A stretch of DNA of 64,000 nt from Arcobacter porcinus (GCF_004299785.2 NZ_CP036246.2:868001-932000); one strand, 5' to 3'. Positions 43,377 to 53,156 are shown, counted from the stretch's first letter. The notes: a model not told the origin generated them from the letters alone. Numbers and translations: made by a program.

Positions 43377-44621
43377 ATGCATAAAATCAAAGAGTATAAA
43401 AAAGAGTTTTTTTTAATATTGTTTTTGATTATCTGTTTTATATTTAACACTATTTTTGACTATTTTTCTTATAAAAACTTCAAAAGTGAAAATATTTTTG
43501 AGACAGAAACAAAGATTATTAATATCTATGAAAAAGATGATTATGATATTTTAAGATTAAAAACTAAATCATTTGAATTTTTTTCATCAATAAATAAAAA
43601 TGAAGATTTAAATAAAATTGACTCTTTAATTGTAGCAATAGATACAAGAAAGGTTGATTTTATTGATTATTTAAAAGGTTTTTATACAAAAATAATCTAT
43701 TTTGATAAAGTTTTTGATGCTAAATCAGACTCTTATATTAAAGAAAAGATTTTAGAAAACATAAAACAAAATCATACAAATAGTCAAATAATTGAGCTTT
43801 TTAATACACTTTTTCTAGCAATTCCAGCAAATAAAGAGCTAAGAACTATTTTTATAAATTTATCAATTAGTCATATTATTGCACTTTCTGGATTTCATCT
43901 TGTTGTTTTATCATTTGTTATTTATTGGATTTTATATTTTCCTTATAGCTATTTTCATACAAAATATTTTCCATATAGAAATATAAGATATGATATTTTG
44001 ATAATTACAATCTCTATTTTATTCTATTATCTTATTTTAACAGATATTGTTCCATCTCTTCTAAGAGCTTTTGTACTATTTTGTTTGGGTATTTTTTTGC
44101 TTAGATCAAATATAAAAATAGTCTCATTTATGACTCTATTATTTACTTTTTTAATAGTTATTGCATTTTTTCCTAGATATCTTTTTTCTATTGGATTTTG
44201 GTTCTCTACAAGTGCAGTTTTTTATATATATCTTTTTGTTCAATATTTTAAAAAGCTTAAAAAATGGCAAATGTTAATATTTTTTAATACATGGATGTTT
44301 TTGATTTTTAATCCCATAGTTCACTATTTTTTCTACCAAACTGCTCTTGAACAGTTTTATTCTATATTATTAACAATAGCTTTTACAGTTTTTTATCCAT
44401 TTGAAATAGTGGCTCATATTTTTAATTTTGCAGAATATTTTGATTGGATTTTAATATATTTATTTAATTTTAGATTTGAAGTTTATGATACAGTTACACC
44501 TTTATGGTTTTTTTTACTTTATATAATTGTATCTTTTGCTTCTATAAATAGTAAAAAAGCTTTTTATATATTGAATTTTTTGATGATAGGATTTAATTTT
44601 TATATTTATTTTTTAGTATAG
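43377..44621 (+). CDS. comEC: Short ComEC/Rec2-family DNA uptake channel protein
   Basis: ComEC forms the inner-membrane channel for single-stranded DNA during natural transformation. The 414-residue product has one N-terminal helix, a soluble OB-like segment (about 35-125) and the competence domain with the conserved LSISHIIALSGFHLVVLSF (about 162-180) and further helices. The C-terminal beta-lactamase-like nuclease domain found in full-length ComEC (about 750 residues) is absent. Short ComEC forms of this kind are what I expect in Campylobacterota. Convergent with the BCCT gene. Confidence 0.88.
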   Translation: MHKIKEYKKEFFLILFLIICFIFNTIFDYFSYKNFKSENIFETETKIINIYEKDDYDILRLKTKSFEFFSSINKNEDLNKIDSLIVAIDTRKVDFIDYLKGFYTKIIYFDKVFDAKSDSYIKEKILENIKQNHTNSQIIELFNTLFLAIPANKELRTIFINLSISHIIALSGFHLVVLSFVIYWILYFPYSYFHTKYFPYRNIRYDILIITISILFYYLILTDIVPSLLRAFVLFCLGIFLLRSNIKIVSFMTLLFTFLIVIAFFPRYLFSIGFWFSTSAVFYIYLFVQYFKKLKKWQMLIFFNTWMFLIFNPIVHYFFYQTALEQFYSILLTIAFTVFYPFEIVAHIFNFAEYFDWILIYLFNFRFEVYDTVTPLWFFLLYIIVSFASINSKKAFYILNFLMIGFNFYIYFLV

Positions 44622-44622
44622 C

Positions 44623-44639
44623 TAAGAGTAAAACTCTTA
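44623..44639 (+). terminator. Hairpin between convergent comEC and BCCT genes
   Basis: TAAGAGT (44623-44629) and ACTCTTA (44633-44639) form a perfect 7-base stem with an AAA loop, directly after the comEC stop. T runs on either side are short, so it may be a weak two-way terminator. Confidence 0.5.
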
Positions 44640-44651
44640 ACTATTTTAGAA

Positions 44652-46640
44652 TTAATCAACAGGAACAACAGGATTTAAACTAGATGTATTATTTAAAAAG
44701 TGTCTATGCTTCTCAAATTGGTCAATAATATCATTTACAATTACTTCAATATCATAACCATAAATATCATAAGCTTTATTTCCATCTTGTAAAAACACTT
44801 CAGCTCTTCCATATTTTTTCTGCTCTTTTTGAGGGTTTATATTTTCTGGATAAGCATAAGGAGGAGTATCATAATTTCTTAATCTAACTTCATATATAAA
44901 ATCAAAATCTCCTGAGTGCTCAACCCTTAAAGTAGAAATAGATTTTCTTTCATTATTTGTAACTTCAACTACCCAAGCATATTTTTCTAACTCTTCTTTT
45001 ACTATATTCATAGCTTCAATAATCTCTTTATCAATGAATTTTCTAGTTTCATCAGGCTTTGGAAATTCTATGATTCTATTTAATCTATTTTGCCAAGTAC
45101 CACATATTTCTCCATGTCTTCCAGCATTCATATGATGTTGTAAACTTTCACTTCTAATATATTCTAGATTTAAAGCTTTATAAATTCCCCAACAAGAGAT
45201 TAATAAAATAATAGCAAATGGAAGTCCAATAATAATTGATGCTGATTGTAAAGCTTCAAATCCACCAGCAATAAGCATGGCAATTGCAACTATACCTTGA
45301 GAAGATGCCCAAAAAGCTCTTTGCCAAACTGGATTATTTGAATTTCCTCCACTTGCTATTGTATCAACAACTAAAGAACCACTATCAGAAGATGTAATAA
45401 AGAATATAGCAATTAAAATTACAACTAAAATTGAAGTTATACTTGAAAAAGGAAAAAACTCTAAGAATTTAAAAATAGCTATTGAAACATCATTTGAAAT
45501 AGCTTGAGATAAAGCAGTATAACCTTCATTTATAATCAAATATAAAGCACTGTTTCCAAAAACTGTCATCCAAATAAATGTAAATCCAACAGGAACAAAT
45601 AAAACACCAATAATAAACTCTCTTATAGTTCTTCCTCTTGAAACTCTAGCAATAAACATTCCTACAAATGGTGCCCAAGATATCCACCAAGCCCAATAAA
45701 ATAGTGTCCAAGAAGATAGCCAAGATGATTTATCTTCATAAGAGTACATATTAAAAGTTTGTTTTACAATATTTGATAAATACTCTCCAATATTTTGTAC
45801 AAATGAGTCTAAAATATAAAAACTAGGTCCTACTATAATTACAAAAAGAAGTAGCAAAAAGGCTAAAAATAGATTTAAAATTGATAATCTTTTTATTCCT
45901 GCATCAAGTCCTAAAACTACTGAAACCATAGCTATTGCACAAATAAGAACAATTAAAATAATTTGATTAATTAAACTAATATCTATATCAAAAACATAAT
46001 TAAGACCTGAATTTATCTGTAAAACACCAAGTCCTAAAGATGTAGCAATACCAAATATTGTTCCTAAAACTGCAATAGTATCAACTGTATGTCCAATTTT
46101 TCCATATATTTTATCTCCAATTAATGGATATAAAGCAGATCTAATAGATAAAGGTAATCCATGTCTAAAAGAGAAATATGCTAAAACTAAACCAACAATA
46201 GCATAAATAGCCCAAGCATTTAAACCCCAGTGGAAGAAGACAAGATTCATAGCATTTTTAGCAGATTCTATACTCTCTTTTGTTCCAACAGGTGGATTTG
46301 TATAATGAACTACTGGTTCAGCAATTCCCCAGAAAACTATTCCTATTCCCATTCCTGTTGAAAATAACATTGCAAACCAAGAGAAGTTGGAAAAAGCAGG
46401 TTTTGATTGATCTGGACCTAATTTAAATTTACCAAATTTTGAAAGTGCAAGAAAAAAAGCAAAGAAGGTAAAAATTGCGATACTTAGCATATATAACCAA
46501 GCAAATTTTTGTGAGATGAAATTTTTCGTGCTTATGAAAATTTCGTTTGCCAAAGAGGGGTTTATAAAAGTAAATATTACTAATATAGATATAAAAAGCA
46601 CTGACGGCACAAAGACGGGTTTTAAAATGGTCGAATTCAT
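44652..46640 (-). CDS. BCCT family transporter, BetT-like
   Basis: This 662-residue carrier of the betaine-choline-carnitine family has about twelve membrane helices. The family signature is WAWWISWAPFVGMFIARVSRG at about residues 318-338, with TSSDSGSLVVD further on. The length and the long cytoplasmic C-terminal domain (about 500-662, with VVEVTNNERKS and VFLQDGNKAYDIYGYD) fit the BetT subgroup that takes up choline for osmoprotection. The first 45 codons use TCG, ACC, CCC, GTC, CCG and GTG, unusual for this genome. AAGGA precedes the ATG. No choline-oxidation genes are nearby. Confidence 0.9.
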   Translation of the reverse strand: MNSTILKPVFVPSVLFISILVIFTFINPSLANEIFISTKNFISQKFAWLYMLSIAIFTFFAFFLALSKFGKFKLGPDQSKPAFSNFSWFAMLFSTGMGIGIVFWGIAEPVVHYTNPPVGTKESIESAKNAMNLVFFHWGLNAWAIYAIVGLVLAYFSFRHGLPLSIRSALYPLIGDKIYGKIGHTVDTIAVLGTIFGIATSLGLGVLQINSGLNYVFDIDISLINQIILIVLICAIAMVSVVLGLDAGIKRLSILNLFLAFLLLLFVIIVGPSFYILDSFVQNIGEYLSNIVKQTFNMYSYEDKSSWLSSWTLFYWAWWISWAPFVGMFIARVSRGRTIREFIIGVLFVPVGFTFIWMTVFGNSALYLIINEGYTALSQAISNDVSIAIFKFLEFFPFSSITSILVVILIAIFFITSSDSGSLVVDTIASGGNSNNPVWQRAFWASSQGIVAIAMLIAGGFEALQSASIIIGLPFAIILLISCWGIYKALNLEYIRSESLQHHMNAGRHGEICGTWQNRLNRIIEFPKPDETRKFIDKEIIEAMNIVKEELEKYAWVVEVTNNERKSISTLRVEHSGDFDFIYEVRLRNYDTPPYAYPENINPQKEQKKYGRAEVFLQDGNKAYDIYGYDIEVIVNDIIDQFEKHRHFLNNTSSLNPVVPVD

Positions 46641-46714
46641 TCTTATCCTTTAAATTTAAAATTTTATTAATCATACAAAATAACATAAAAATCTTAAATC
46701 AAGTTTATTAAGAA

Positions 46715-47674
46715 TTATTCAAACTCTTTAATATAGCCATTAATTGTGTTAAAGATTGATTCATTTGTAAACTCTATTTCAAGATGCATTAAGTAAAAAT
46801 CACTTAAATCTATCTCTTTTTCAAACTCTTTTATCTTTACAAAATCTTTTAAAGTTGTAATAATTTTAGAACTTTTATTTTCTTCTATAATTTTTACTAA
46901 CTCTTCTTTTGTAAAGTTATGATGATCAGCAAAAGCTATCATTTTTGTATCTTTTCCTAGAAATTCTAATAACCTTTTTGGCTTTGAAATTGCTGTTAGA
47001 AGAGTTGTTTTTGAATTATTTAATAAAGAGTCATCTATTGCATTTTTGATTGTTACAACTCTTTTGAAATCTATACCTTCTTTTAATATTAAATCAGCTT
47101 TTTTGTAGAAATATTTAGGTTCTCTATATGCACCACTTGGAATACAAAAAGAGTTTTCTGGTTCATTTTTTGCTTTTAATAAAATATCAAATTTTTTAAT
47201 ACTATATTTAGAAAAAGCATCATCCAAAAATATAATTTTTGCTCCAAGCTCTTTTGCTTTATTTATTCCTAAAACTCTATCTTCACTTACAATTACACTT
47301 GCATTTTTTAAACTTTTAGCTAAAAGCATTGCTTCATCGCCACTTGTTTTTACATCTACTAATATATTTCCATTTTGTGAAACTAAGAAAAGTCCTTTTG
47401 ACTCTCTTCCATAACCTCTTAAAATAATAAAAACATCTTTATAATTTGATGCAAGTTTAATAGTAATTGGAGTTTTTCCACTTCCACCAACAATTAAATT
47501 TCCAACAGAGATAATTGGTAAAGAAAAATCATTTTTTTTTGCAAAAAGTCTTTTTGATAAAATTACAATAATATAAATAAATGATAGTGGAAGAAGTAAA
47601 AAAGAGATAAGTTTTTGAAAACTATTTGGATAAAAAAGATAGTTTTCAAACCATAAAATAAGTTTTTGTTTCAA
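46715..47674 (-). CDS. lpxK: Tetraacyldisaccharide 4'-kinase
   Basis: LpxK phosphorylates the lipid A precursor at the inner membrane. The 319-residue protein has an N-terminal membrane-binding helix (about 20-42, LISFLLLPLSFIYIIVIL) and the P-loop VGNLIVGGSGKTPI at about 55-68, followed by ILRGYGRESKG. It starts with TTG at 47674, three bases after the aminotransferase stop. It belongs to the nadE-aminotransferase-lpxK group, so it is probably co-expressed with a sugar aminotransferase that may also act on surface glycan. Confidence 0.94.
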   Translation of the reverse strand: MKQKLILWFENYLFYPNSFQKLISFLLLPLSFIYIIVILSKRLFAKKNDFSLPIISVGNLIVGGSGKTPITIKLASNYKDVFIILRGYGRESKGLFLVSQNGNILVDVKTSGDEAMLLAKSLKNASVIVSEDRVLGINKAKELGAKIIFLDDAFSKYSIKKFDILLKAKNEPENSFCIPSGAYREPKYFYKKADLILKEGIDFKRVVTIKNAIDDSLLNNSKTTLLTAISKPKRLLEFLGKDTKMIAFADHHNFTKEELVKIIEENKSSKIITTLKDFVKIKEFEKEIDLSDFYLMHLEIEFTNESIFNTINGYIKEFE

Positions 47675-47677
47675 AAA

Positions 47678-48814
47678 TTATATCCACTCTTTTGCAACTT
47701 CAATAACTTGTTTACAAACATATTCAACCTCTTCATCTAAAAGTCCAGCATAAATAGGTAAAGATAAAATTTGTTGATAGTTATTTAAAGCATTTGGAAA
47801 TGCAGTGATTTTAATAGAATATTTATTTTTATAATATGTTAAAAGATGCAAAGGTATATAGTTTAAAGCTGTTGAAACTCCTCTTTCTTTTAATGCTCTT
47901 GCAAAAGCATCTCTATTTCTATTTATTTTTATAATATATTGAGTATAAATATGTCCCTCTTGAAAAGGCAAAATAGTAATATGCTTCACATCTTTTAGAT
48001 TCTCTTCATACATTTTTGCAATATTTTGTCTTCTTTTAATAAAACTATCTGTTTTTTTTAGTTGAGCTATTGCATAAGCAGCATCAAGTTCAGAGATATC
48101 AAACTTATGACCAATATCATCAACATCATAAACATAATCAAGGTTTCCAAAACTATCATAAGTTGTTGTAATAGCATGATTTCTTAAAAGTTTTGCTCTT
48201 GAAGCTAGTTCTTCATTATTTGTAACTAAAACCCCTGAACGACTTATTGCATATTTTGAAGGTGATGGGTTTGTAGAAAAAATTGTCATATCAGCACTTA
48301 AATTTCCTACTTTTTTACCTTTATAAGATGAACCTAAAGCAGCTCTACAATCCTCAATTATTAAGATATTATGCTTTTTAGCAATTGTATAAATTCTATC
48401 TAAATCAGGAGCTAAACCACCAATAAATGTAATAATAGCAGCTCTTAGTTTTTTTGATCTATTTGCTACTAAAATCTCTTCAAATTTATCAATATCAATA
48501 TTCATATCTTCAGGATTTATATCCACAAAAATAGGTTCAGCATCAAAGTGCCTTACTGTTTCAGGAAGATTTACAAAAGAGTTTACAGACATTAAAATCT
48601 TATCTCCTCTTTTTAGTTTCATAGAACTTAATGCTAAATGTAAAGCAGCAGTAGAAGTTGCCGTTGCAATAGAGTATTTTGAACCTATATATTTAGAAAT
48701 TCCATCTTCAAACTCTATTACTTTTGACAAATCATTTTTTGCCTCAAGTACAGATTTTATCTGGTTTATCTCCTCGTTATCTAAAGTTGCTTTATATATT
48801 GCAATGTTTCTCAA
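47678..48814 (-). CDS. DegT/DnrJ/EryC1/StrS-family sugar aminotransferase
   Basis: This 378-residue PLP enzyme has ATSTAALHLALSSMKLKRGD near residue 52, VDINPEDMNIDI, IEDCRAALGSSYKGKKVG and a candidate PLP lysine in STNPSPSKYAISRSG. The family makes amino sugars on nucleotide carriers for LPS, capsule or protein glycans. Its place between nadE and lpxK points to an envelope glycan, but the substrate is unknown. It starts with TTG after GGAGAG. Confidence 0.88.
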   Translation of the reverse strand: MRNIAIYKATLDNEEINQIKSVLEAKNDLSKVIEFEDGISKYIGSKYSIATATSTAALHLALSSMKLKRGDKILMSVNSFVNLPETVRHFDAEPIFVDINPEDMNIDIDKFEEILVANRSKKLRAAIITFIGGLAPDLDRIYTIAKKHNILIIEDCRAALGSSYKGKKVGNLSADMTIFSTNPSPSKYAISRSGVLVTNNEELASRAKLLRNHAITTTYDSFGNLDYVYDVDDIGHKFDISELDAAYAIAQLKKTDSFIKRRQNIAKMYEENLKDVKHITILPFQEGHIYTQYIIKINRNRDAFARALKERGVSTALNYIPLHLLTYYKNKYSIKITAFPNALNNYQQILSLPIYAGLLDEEVEYVCKQVIEVAKEWI

Positions 48815-48823
48815 TTCTCTCTC

Positions 48824-49576
48824 CTATATTTTTGCTATTTTTGCTAATTCTGTTTTAAATCTATTTTTCTCAACTCTTTTACTAATATCATCTATAAAAC
48901 TATTTTCAAAGCCATTCTTAATAAGCTCTTCTTTATTCTGTTTTTCATCATAGATAGCTTTTAATAAAGAGTCGATTTTACTATAACTATATCCCAAATC
49001 ATCTTCATCACTTTGATCTTCATAAAAATCAGCACTTGGTTTTTTATCTATGATTTTATCTGTTACTCCTAGAAATTTTGCAAAATCAAAAAGATCACTT
49101 TTGTAAATATTTCCAATAGGATTTATAGCATAAGCTGTATCACCAAAAATTGTACTATATCCCAAAAGAATTTCGCTTCTATTTGATGTTCCTACAACTA
49201 AAGAGTTTTTTTCAAAAGATTTATCATATAAAACACTCATTCTAAGTCTTGCACTAAAATTCCCAACTCTTAAAGTATTGTTGTTCATATTACTTAAATA
49301 GGCACTTAACATAGGTTCAATAGATATTATTTCATAATTTATATCAAATTTTTCACAAAGTTCAATAGAGTCTTCAACTGAAGATTTTGATGAAAATTGA
49401 GAAGGCATTAAGATGCAAGTTAAATTTTTACCAAAAGCCTCTTTGCATAAGACTGCAACAACAGCTGAATCAAGACCACCTGAAAGTCCTACAACAACAC
49501 TGCTCAAACCACTATTTTTTACTTCATTTTGTAGAAAATTTATTAAATTTTGCTTAATATTTTTATATTGTTTCAT
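48824..49576 (-). CDS. nadE: NAD+ synthetase (ammonia-dependent)
   Basis: NadE converts deamido-NAD to NAD+ with ATP and ammonia. The 250-residue protein has the PP-loop GLSGGLDSAVVAVL at about 28-41 and the SADFYEDQSDEDDLGYSY motif with the conserved acidic loop. It lacks a glutaminase domain, so it uses free ammonia. Length is that of the short class. A ten-base gap separates it from the aminotransferase gene. Confidence 0.95.
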   Translation of the reverse strand: MKQYKNIKQNLINFLQNEVKNSGLSSVVVGLSGGLDSAVVAVLCKEAFGKNLTCILMPSQFSSKSSVEDSIELCEKFDINYEIISIEPMLSAYLSNMNNNTLRVGNFSARLRMSVLYDKSFEKNSLVVGTSNRSEILLGYSTIFGDTAYAINPIGNIYKSDLFDFAKFLGVTDKIIDKKPSADFYEDQSDEDDLGYSYSKIDSLLKAIYDEKQNKEELIKNGFENSFIDDISKRVEKNRFKTELAKIAKI

Positions 49577-49596
49577 TTTTAAATCCTAATTTAAGA

Positions 49597-49818
49597 TTAT
49601 ATATCATTTTTCTTTGCTTTAAAATAAATCTCATCTAAATAAGTAGAGTTTCCTTTTTTATGTTCAACTTTTCTATCAATAAGCCTAAAAACTATATCTT
49701 TTAATTCATCTTCATCAAAATAGTTTAAATAGTTTGGATTTATATCTATCTTCTCATTTGAAGATATTTTAAGTAACTCTTTTATCTCTTCAATTAACTC
49801 TTTTTTTATATCAATCAT
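49597..49818 (-). CDS. Small hypothetical protein
   Basis: I do not recognise this 73-residue acidic, helical protein (MIDIKKELIEEIKELLKISS at the start). ATG 49818 overlaps the upstream TGA as TGATG and is preferred to GTG at 49821. It lies between the BFD-like Fe-S protein and nadE on the same strand, so it is likely part of that transcript. No motif for metal or nucleotide binding is visible. Confidence 0.65.
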   Translation of the reverse strand: MIDIKKELIEEIKELLKISSNEKIDINPNYLNYFDEDELKDIVFRLIDRKVEHKKGNSTYLDEIYFKAKKNDI

Positions 49819-50051
49819 CACTTCTCATTTTCAAATTTTTTCAAAATATCAACTAAATAAAGTTCCATTTTCTCAACTCCAACATCATCTTCTTTACATC
49901 TACAAGAGCCACAAGAACTTCCAGCATCTGTTAAATCCTCAATGTTTTCCAAAGATTTTGCACTTTTTTCTTTTATTGCATAAATTATTTCACCAAGACT
50001 TACTTGCTTACAATCACAAACTATAAAAGAGCGAGGAAAGCTTCTTGCCAT
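49818..50051 (-). CDS. BFD-like [2Fe-2S]-binding protein
   Basis: This 77-residue protein has Cys12-X-Cys14 (VCDCKQVSLGEI) and Cys47-X2-Cys50 (SSCGSCRCKED), the C-X-C ... C-X2-C ligand pattern of bacterioferritin-associated ferredoxins and related domains in NirB and NifU. It may be an electron carrier in iron handling, but no bacterioferritin is nearby and its C-terminus has an extra helix, so the partner is unknown. The gene is immediately after the TerB-DnaJ gene without a gap. Confidence 0.82.
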   Translation of the reverse strand: MARSFPRSFIVCDCKQVSLGEIIYAIKEKSAKSLENIEDLTDAGSSCGSCRCKEDDVGVEKMELYLVDILKKFENEK

Positions 50052-50807
50052 CTATATTCCTCTATCTTTTTTAATTACCTCATAAGCTTCATTTATCTCT
50101 TGAAGTTTTTGTGTTGCTTCATCAATAATACTTTGAGTAGCACCTTGACCTGTAATAATATCTGGATGATTTTTCTTTACAAGCTCTCTATAGTTCTTTT
50201 TAATTGTTGCAAAATCATCATTTGGATTAGAGTTTAAAATTTCATAAGACTTTTCAAGAGATAGTTTTTTTTCATTTTTGATGTTTGTATAAAAACTTTC
50301 AAAAGAGTATACTAATCTATTATAATCACTTTTTGCTATTTTTAAAGCATTTGCAATATCTTCTGTTATCTCTTGTTCCTCTTTTGAAAAATCACCATCA
50401 ATAAAAGCAAGATTTAATAGATACTCCATATAGTTTAATCTTTTATTATAGTTTTTGGCAGTTAATCTATAAAGCCTATCACAAATCACAATAAGATTTG
50501 AAAAATCATCTTTTTCTTCATTATAAAGCTCTTTTAATCTCTCTCTTAGCTCTTCACTATTTTGAAAATGGCTTGAGATATCTGTTAAAGTATGTTTTAT
50601 TAACTCTGCTTCAAGCTCTCCAACTTTACCATCTGCTTTTGCAACTTTTGATAAAAGTGCAACTAAAAGTCCAGCTTCATGATTTAAAATATCACCTCTA
50701 AAAACCTCTTTTTTTGTTAGATTTATATTTTTAAACTCTTCTGTTTTATAGTTTTTTCCTATAAAAACAAGAATAGTTATAACTATTATTAATACTAAAA
50801 ATTCCAT
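50052..50807 (-). CDS. Membrane-anchored TerB/DnaJ-domain co-chaperone (DjlA-like)
   Basis: This 251-residue protein has an N-terminal membrane helix (about 3-15), a TerB-like all-helix domain (about 45-165, with KVAKADGKVGELEAELIKH) and a C-terminal J domain with HPD (YRELVKKNHPD). This order is that of DjlA, which works with DnaK at the inner membrane. The substrate is unknown. It is divergent from tatB and heads a transcript with the BFD-like and nadE genes. Confidence 0.88.
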   Translation of the reverse strand: MEFLVLIIVITILVFIGKNYKTEEFKNINLTKKEVFRGDILNHEAGLLVALLSKVAKADGKVGELEAELIKHTLTDISSHFQNSEELRERLKELYNEEKDDFSNLIVICDRLYRLTAKNYNKRLNYMEYLLNLAFIDGDFSKEEQEITEDIANALKIAKSDYNRLVYSFESFYTNIKNEKKLSLEKSYEILNSNPNDDFATIKKNYRELVKKNHPDIITGQGATQSIIDEATQKLQEINEAYEVIKKDRGI

Positions 50808-50926
50808 TATTATATTTTACCTTTTAAAAAATTAGTGGATTTTATCAAATCTATACTGAGAATAAAAATTTAAATAATTATAATAATAAGAAATAATTGA
50901 AAATCATTACTTAATATAAGTTTTGA

Positions 50927-50932
50927 TAAAAT
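50927..50932 (+). promoter_or_regulatory. Putative -10 box for tatB-tatC
   Basis: TTTTGATAAAATCTC contains TAAAAT 19 bases before the tatB ATG; GGAGC follows as ribosome binding site. The 143-base gap to the divergent DjlA-like gene is otherwise AT-rich without clear structure. Confidence 0.35.
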
Positions 50933-50950
50933 CTCAACCCTATATAAAAT

Positions 50951-51385
50951 TTGGAGCAAAATATGTTTGGAATGGGAATAACAGAAATTTTATTAATAGC
51001 GATTGTCGCAGTAATAGCTCTTGGACCTGAGAAGTTACCAGATGCTATGGTAAAAATAGCAAGACTTTTTAATAGTGTAAAAAAAGGATTAAATGATGCT
51101 AAAACTACGCTTGATAAAGAACTAAATATAAGTGAACTAAAAGAAGAAGCAAACAAATTTAAAGCCCAAATTGAAGAGACAAAAGCTTCTTTAAATGTTG
51201 AATCAAAATTTGATTTAGGATTAGATGATATATTAAAAGATGATTTAGATGTTAAAAAAGAGAGCTTAAAAGTAGAAGACTCTAAAAAAGAGTTAGAAGA
51301 TAAATTTGCAAAAGCAAATGAAAATAAATCAAAAAAAGATGAGAAAAAAAGTAAAAAAGACTCATCAGATGCTAAGGAAATATAA
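50951..51385 (+). CDS. tatB: Twin-arginine translocase subunit TatB
   Basis: TatB with TatC forms the receptor for folded twin-arginine proteins. The 144-residue protein has the single N-terminal helix MFGMGITEILLIAIVAVIAL with the conserved Glu8, the GPEKLPD motif, then an amphipathic helix and a long Lys/Asp-rich tail (about 90-144). Its ATG overlap with tatC (TAATG) implies translational coupling. A TatA gene is not in the window. Confidence 0.94.
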   Translation: MEQNMFGMGITEILLIAIVAVIALGPEKLPDAMVKIARLFNSVKKGLNDAKTTLDKELNISELKEEANKFKAQIEETKASLNVESKFDLGLDDILKDDLDVKKESLKVEDSKKELEDKFAKANENKSKKDEKKSKKDSSDAKEI

Positions 51386-52113
51386 TGTTTGATGATTTAA
51401 AACCACATATTGCTGATTTAAGAAAAAGATTAACAATCTCAGCTTTAACTGTTGTAGCAATGTTTTTTATATGTTTTGCTTTTTATGAACCAATTTTAGA
51501 GTGGATGATGGCTCCTGTAAAACATGCTCTTCCAGCAGGAACTTCTATGATTGCTGTTGAAATTCAAGAAACATTTTTTACAGCTATGAAAGTTGCTTTT
51601 TTTGCAGGTTTTATACTCTCTTTACCAGTTATTTTTTGGCAATTATGGCTTTTTTTAGCTCCTGGACTTTATGATCATGAGAAAAAGCTTGTTATTCCTT
51701 TTGTATTTTTTGCAACTTTAATGTTTTTAATGGGTGCTTCTTTTGCTTATTATATAGTTGTTCCTATTGGATTTGATTTCTTAATTGCTTTTGGTAATAG
51801 TGTAGTTAGTGTTTTACCAAGTATTGGAAAATATGTAGGATTTTTTACAAAACTTATGATAGGTTTTGGTATTGCTTTTGAGCTTCCTGTTATTACATTT
51901 TTCCTTGCAAAAATAGGTTTAGTTGATGATGCTATGCTAAAAGGATTTTTTAGATATGCGGTTGTACTAATTTTTATTTTAGCTGCAATTTTAACTCCGC
52001 CTGATGTTATAAGTCAAGTATTAATGGCTGTTCCATTGATTTTACTTTATGGTGTATCAATATATATTGCAAAAGTATTTAATCCAGCTCAAAAAGAAGA
52101 TGAAGAAGAGTAA
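51385..52113 (+). CDS. tatC: Twin-arginine translocase subunit TatC
   Basis: TatC is the core six-helix membrane subunit of the Tat pathway. The 242-residue protein starts MFDDLKPHIADLRKRL with the typical HxxELRxRL-like motif, and contains WQLWLFLAPGLYDHEKK and FGIAFELPV, both conserved. Length is normal. It overlaps tatB by one base; queA follows after two bases with a GTG start. Confidence 0.96.
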   Translation: MFDDLKPHIADLRKRLTISALTVVAMFFICFAFYEPILEWMMAPVKHALPAGTSMIAVEIQETFFTAMKVAFFAGFILSLPVIFWQLWLFLAPGLYDHEKKLVIPFVFFATLMFLMGASFAYYIVVPIGFDFLIAFGNSVVSVLPSIGKYVGFFTKLMIGFGIAFELPVITFFLAKIGLVDDAMLKGFFRYAVVLIFILAAILTPPDVISQVLMAVPLILLYGVSIYIAKVFNPAQKEDEEE

Positions 52114-52115
52114 AA

Positions 52116-53147
52116 GTGAATGACAATCTAAAAACATCAAGTTATGACTTTTTTCTTCCAAATGAACAAATAGCTACTAAAGCAGCAAATCCAGCTGATA
52201 GTGCAAAACTTTTAGTTTATAATAGAGCTACAAATGAGATTACTCATACAATATTTAGAAATATTATGGATTTTTTACCTGAAGAATTAACTATATTTCT
52301 AAATGATACAAAAGTGATAAAAGCAAGAATATTTGGAAAAAAATCAACAGGTGCTAAAATAGAACTACTTTTAAATAAAGCTCTTTTTATGAATAGATTT
52401 TCGGTTTATATTAAAGGAAAAGTAAATATAAACACAGAACTATTTTTTGATGGAAATCTTTGTGCAAAAGTTATAGAGTTAAATGAAGATGGTTCAAGAG
52501 TTGTTGAGTTTTATAAAAAAGAGAATGAAAAACAAAAGTTAGATTTTAGCTCTTTGGTTGAAATATTAAACAAAATAGGGCACATTCCACTTCCTCCATA
52601 TATAAATAGAGAAGATACAAAAGAGGATGAAAAAGATTATCAAACTCTGTTTGCAAAAAAATATGGAGCAGTTGCAGCTCCAACAGCTTCACTTCATTTT
52701 ACACCTGAATTATTAGAAAAAATGAAGCAAAAATATGGACTAAATTATCTTACTTTACATGTTGGAGCAGGGACTTTTAAACCTGTTGATGTAGAAGATA
52801 TTTTATCTCATCCAATGCATAGTGAATATTTCGAAATTAGTAAAGAGTGCAAAGATAAAATAGATAGTGCAAAAAATATTTTAGCAGTTGGAACAACTGT
52901 TACTAGAACTTTAGAATTTTATGCAAGAAAAAATATGATTTGTGGTGAGTGTGATCTTTTTTTAAATCCATCAAACAAACCAATAATTGTAAATCATCTT
53001 TTGACAAATTTTCATCTTCCAAAATCTACACTTATTATGCTTGTTGCATCTTTTATAGGTTTAGAAAAAACTTTAGAGCTTTATGATATTGCTATAAAAA
53101 ATGATTATAGATTTTATTCTTATGGCGATGCTATGCTTATAATTTAA
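52116..53147 (+). CDS. queA: S-adenosylmethionine:tRNA ribosyltransferase-isomerase
   Basis: QueA transfers a ribosyl part of SAM to preQ1-modified tRNA, making epoxyqueuosine in the anticodon wobble position. The 343-residue protein shows YDFFLPNEQIATKAA near the start, LNDTKVIKARIFGKK, LPPYINRED, APTASLHFTPELL and the C-terminal NFHLPKSTLIMLVASF, all QueA motifs. The start is GTG at 52116, right after tatC, so it is in the same transcript. Confidence 0.96.
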   Translation: MNDNLKTSSYDFFLPNEQIATKAANPADSAKLLVYNRATNEITHTIFRNIMDFLPEELTIFLNDTKVIKARIFGKKSTGAKIELLLNKALFMNRFSVYIKGKVNINTELFFDGNLCAKVIELNEDGSRVVEFYKKENEKQKLDFSSLVEILNKIGHIPLPPYINREDTKEDEKDYQTLFAKKYGAVAAPTASLHFTPELLEKMKQKYGLNYLTLHVGAGTFKPVDVEDILSHPMHSEYFEISKECKDKIDSAKNILAVGTTVTRTLEFYARKNMICGECDLFLNPSNKPIIVNHLLTNFHLPKSTLIMLVASFIGLEKTLELYDIAIKNDYRFYSYGDAMLII

Positions 53148-53156
53148 AGGAATTTT

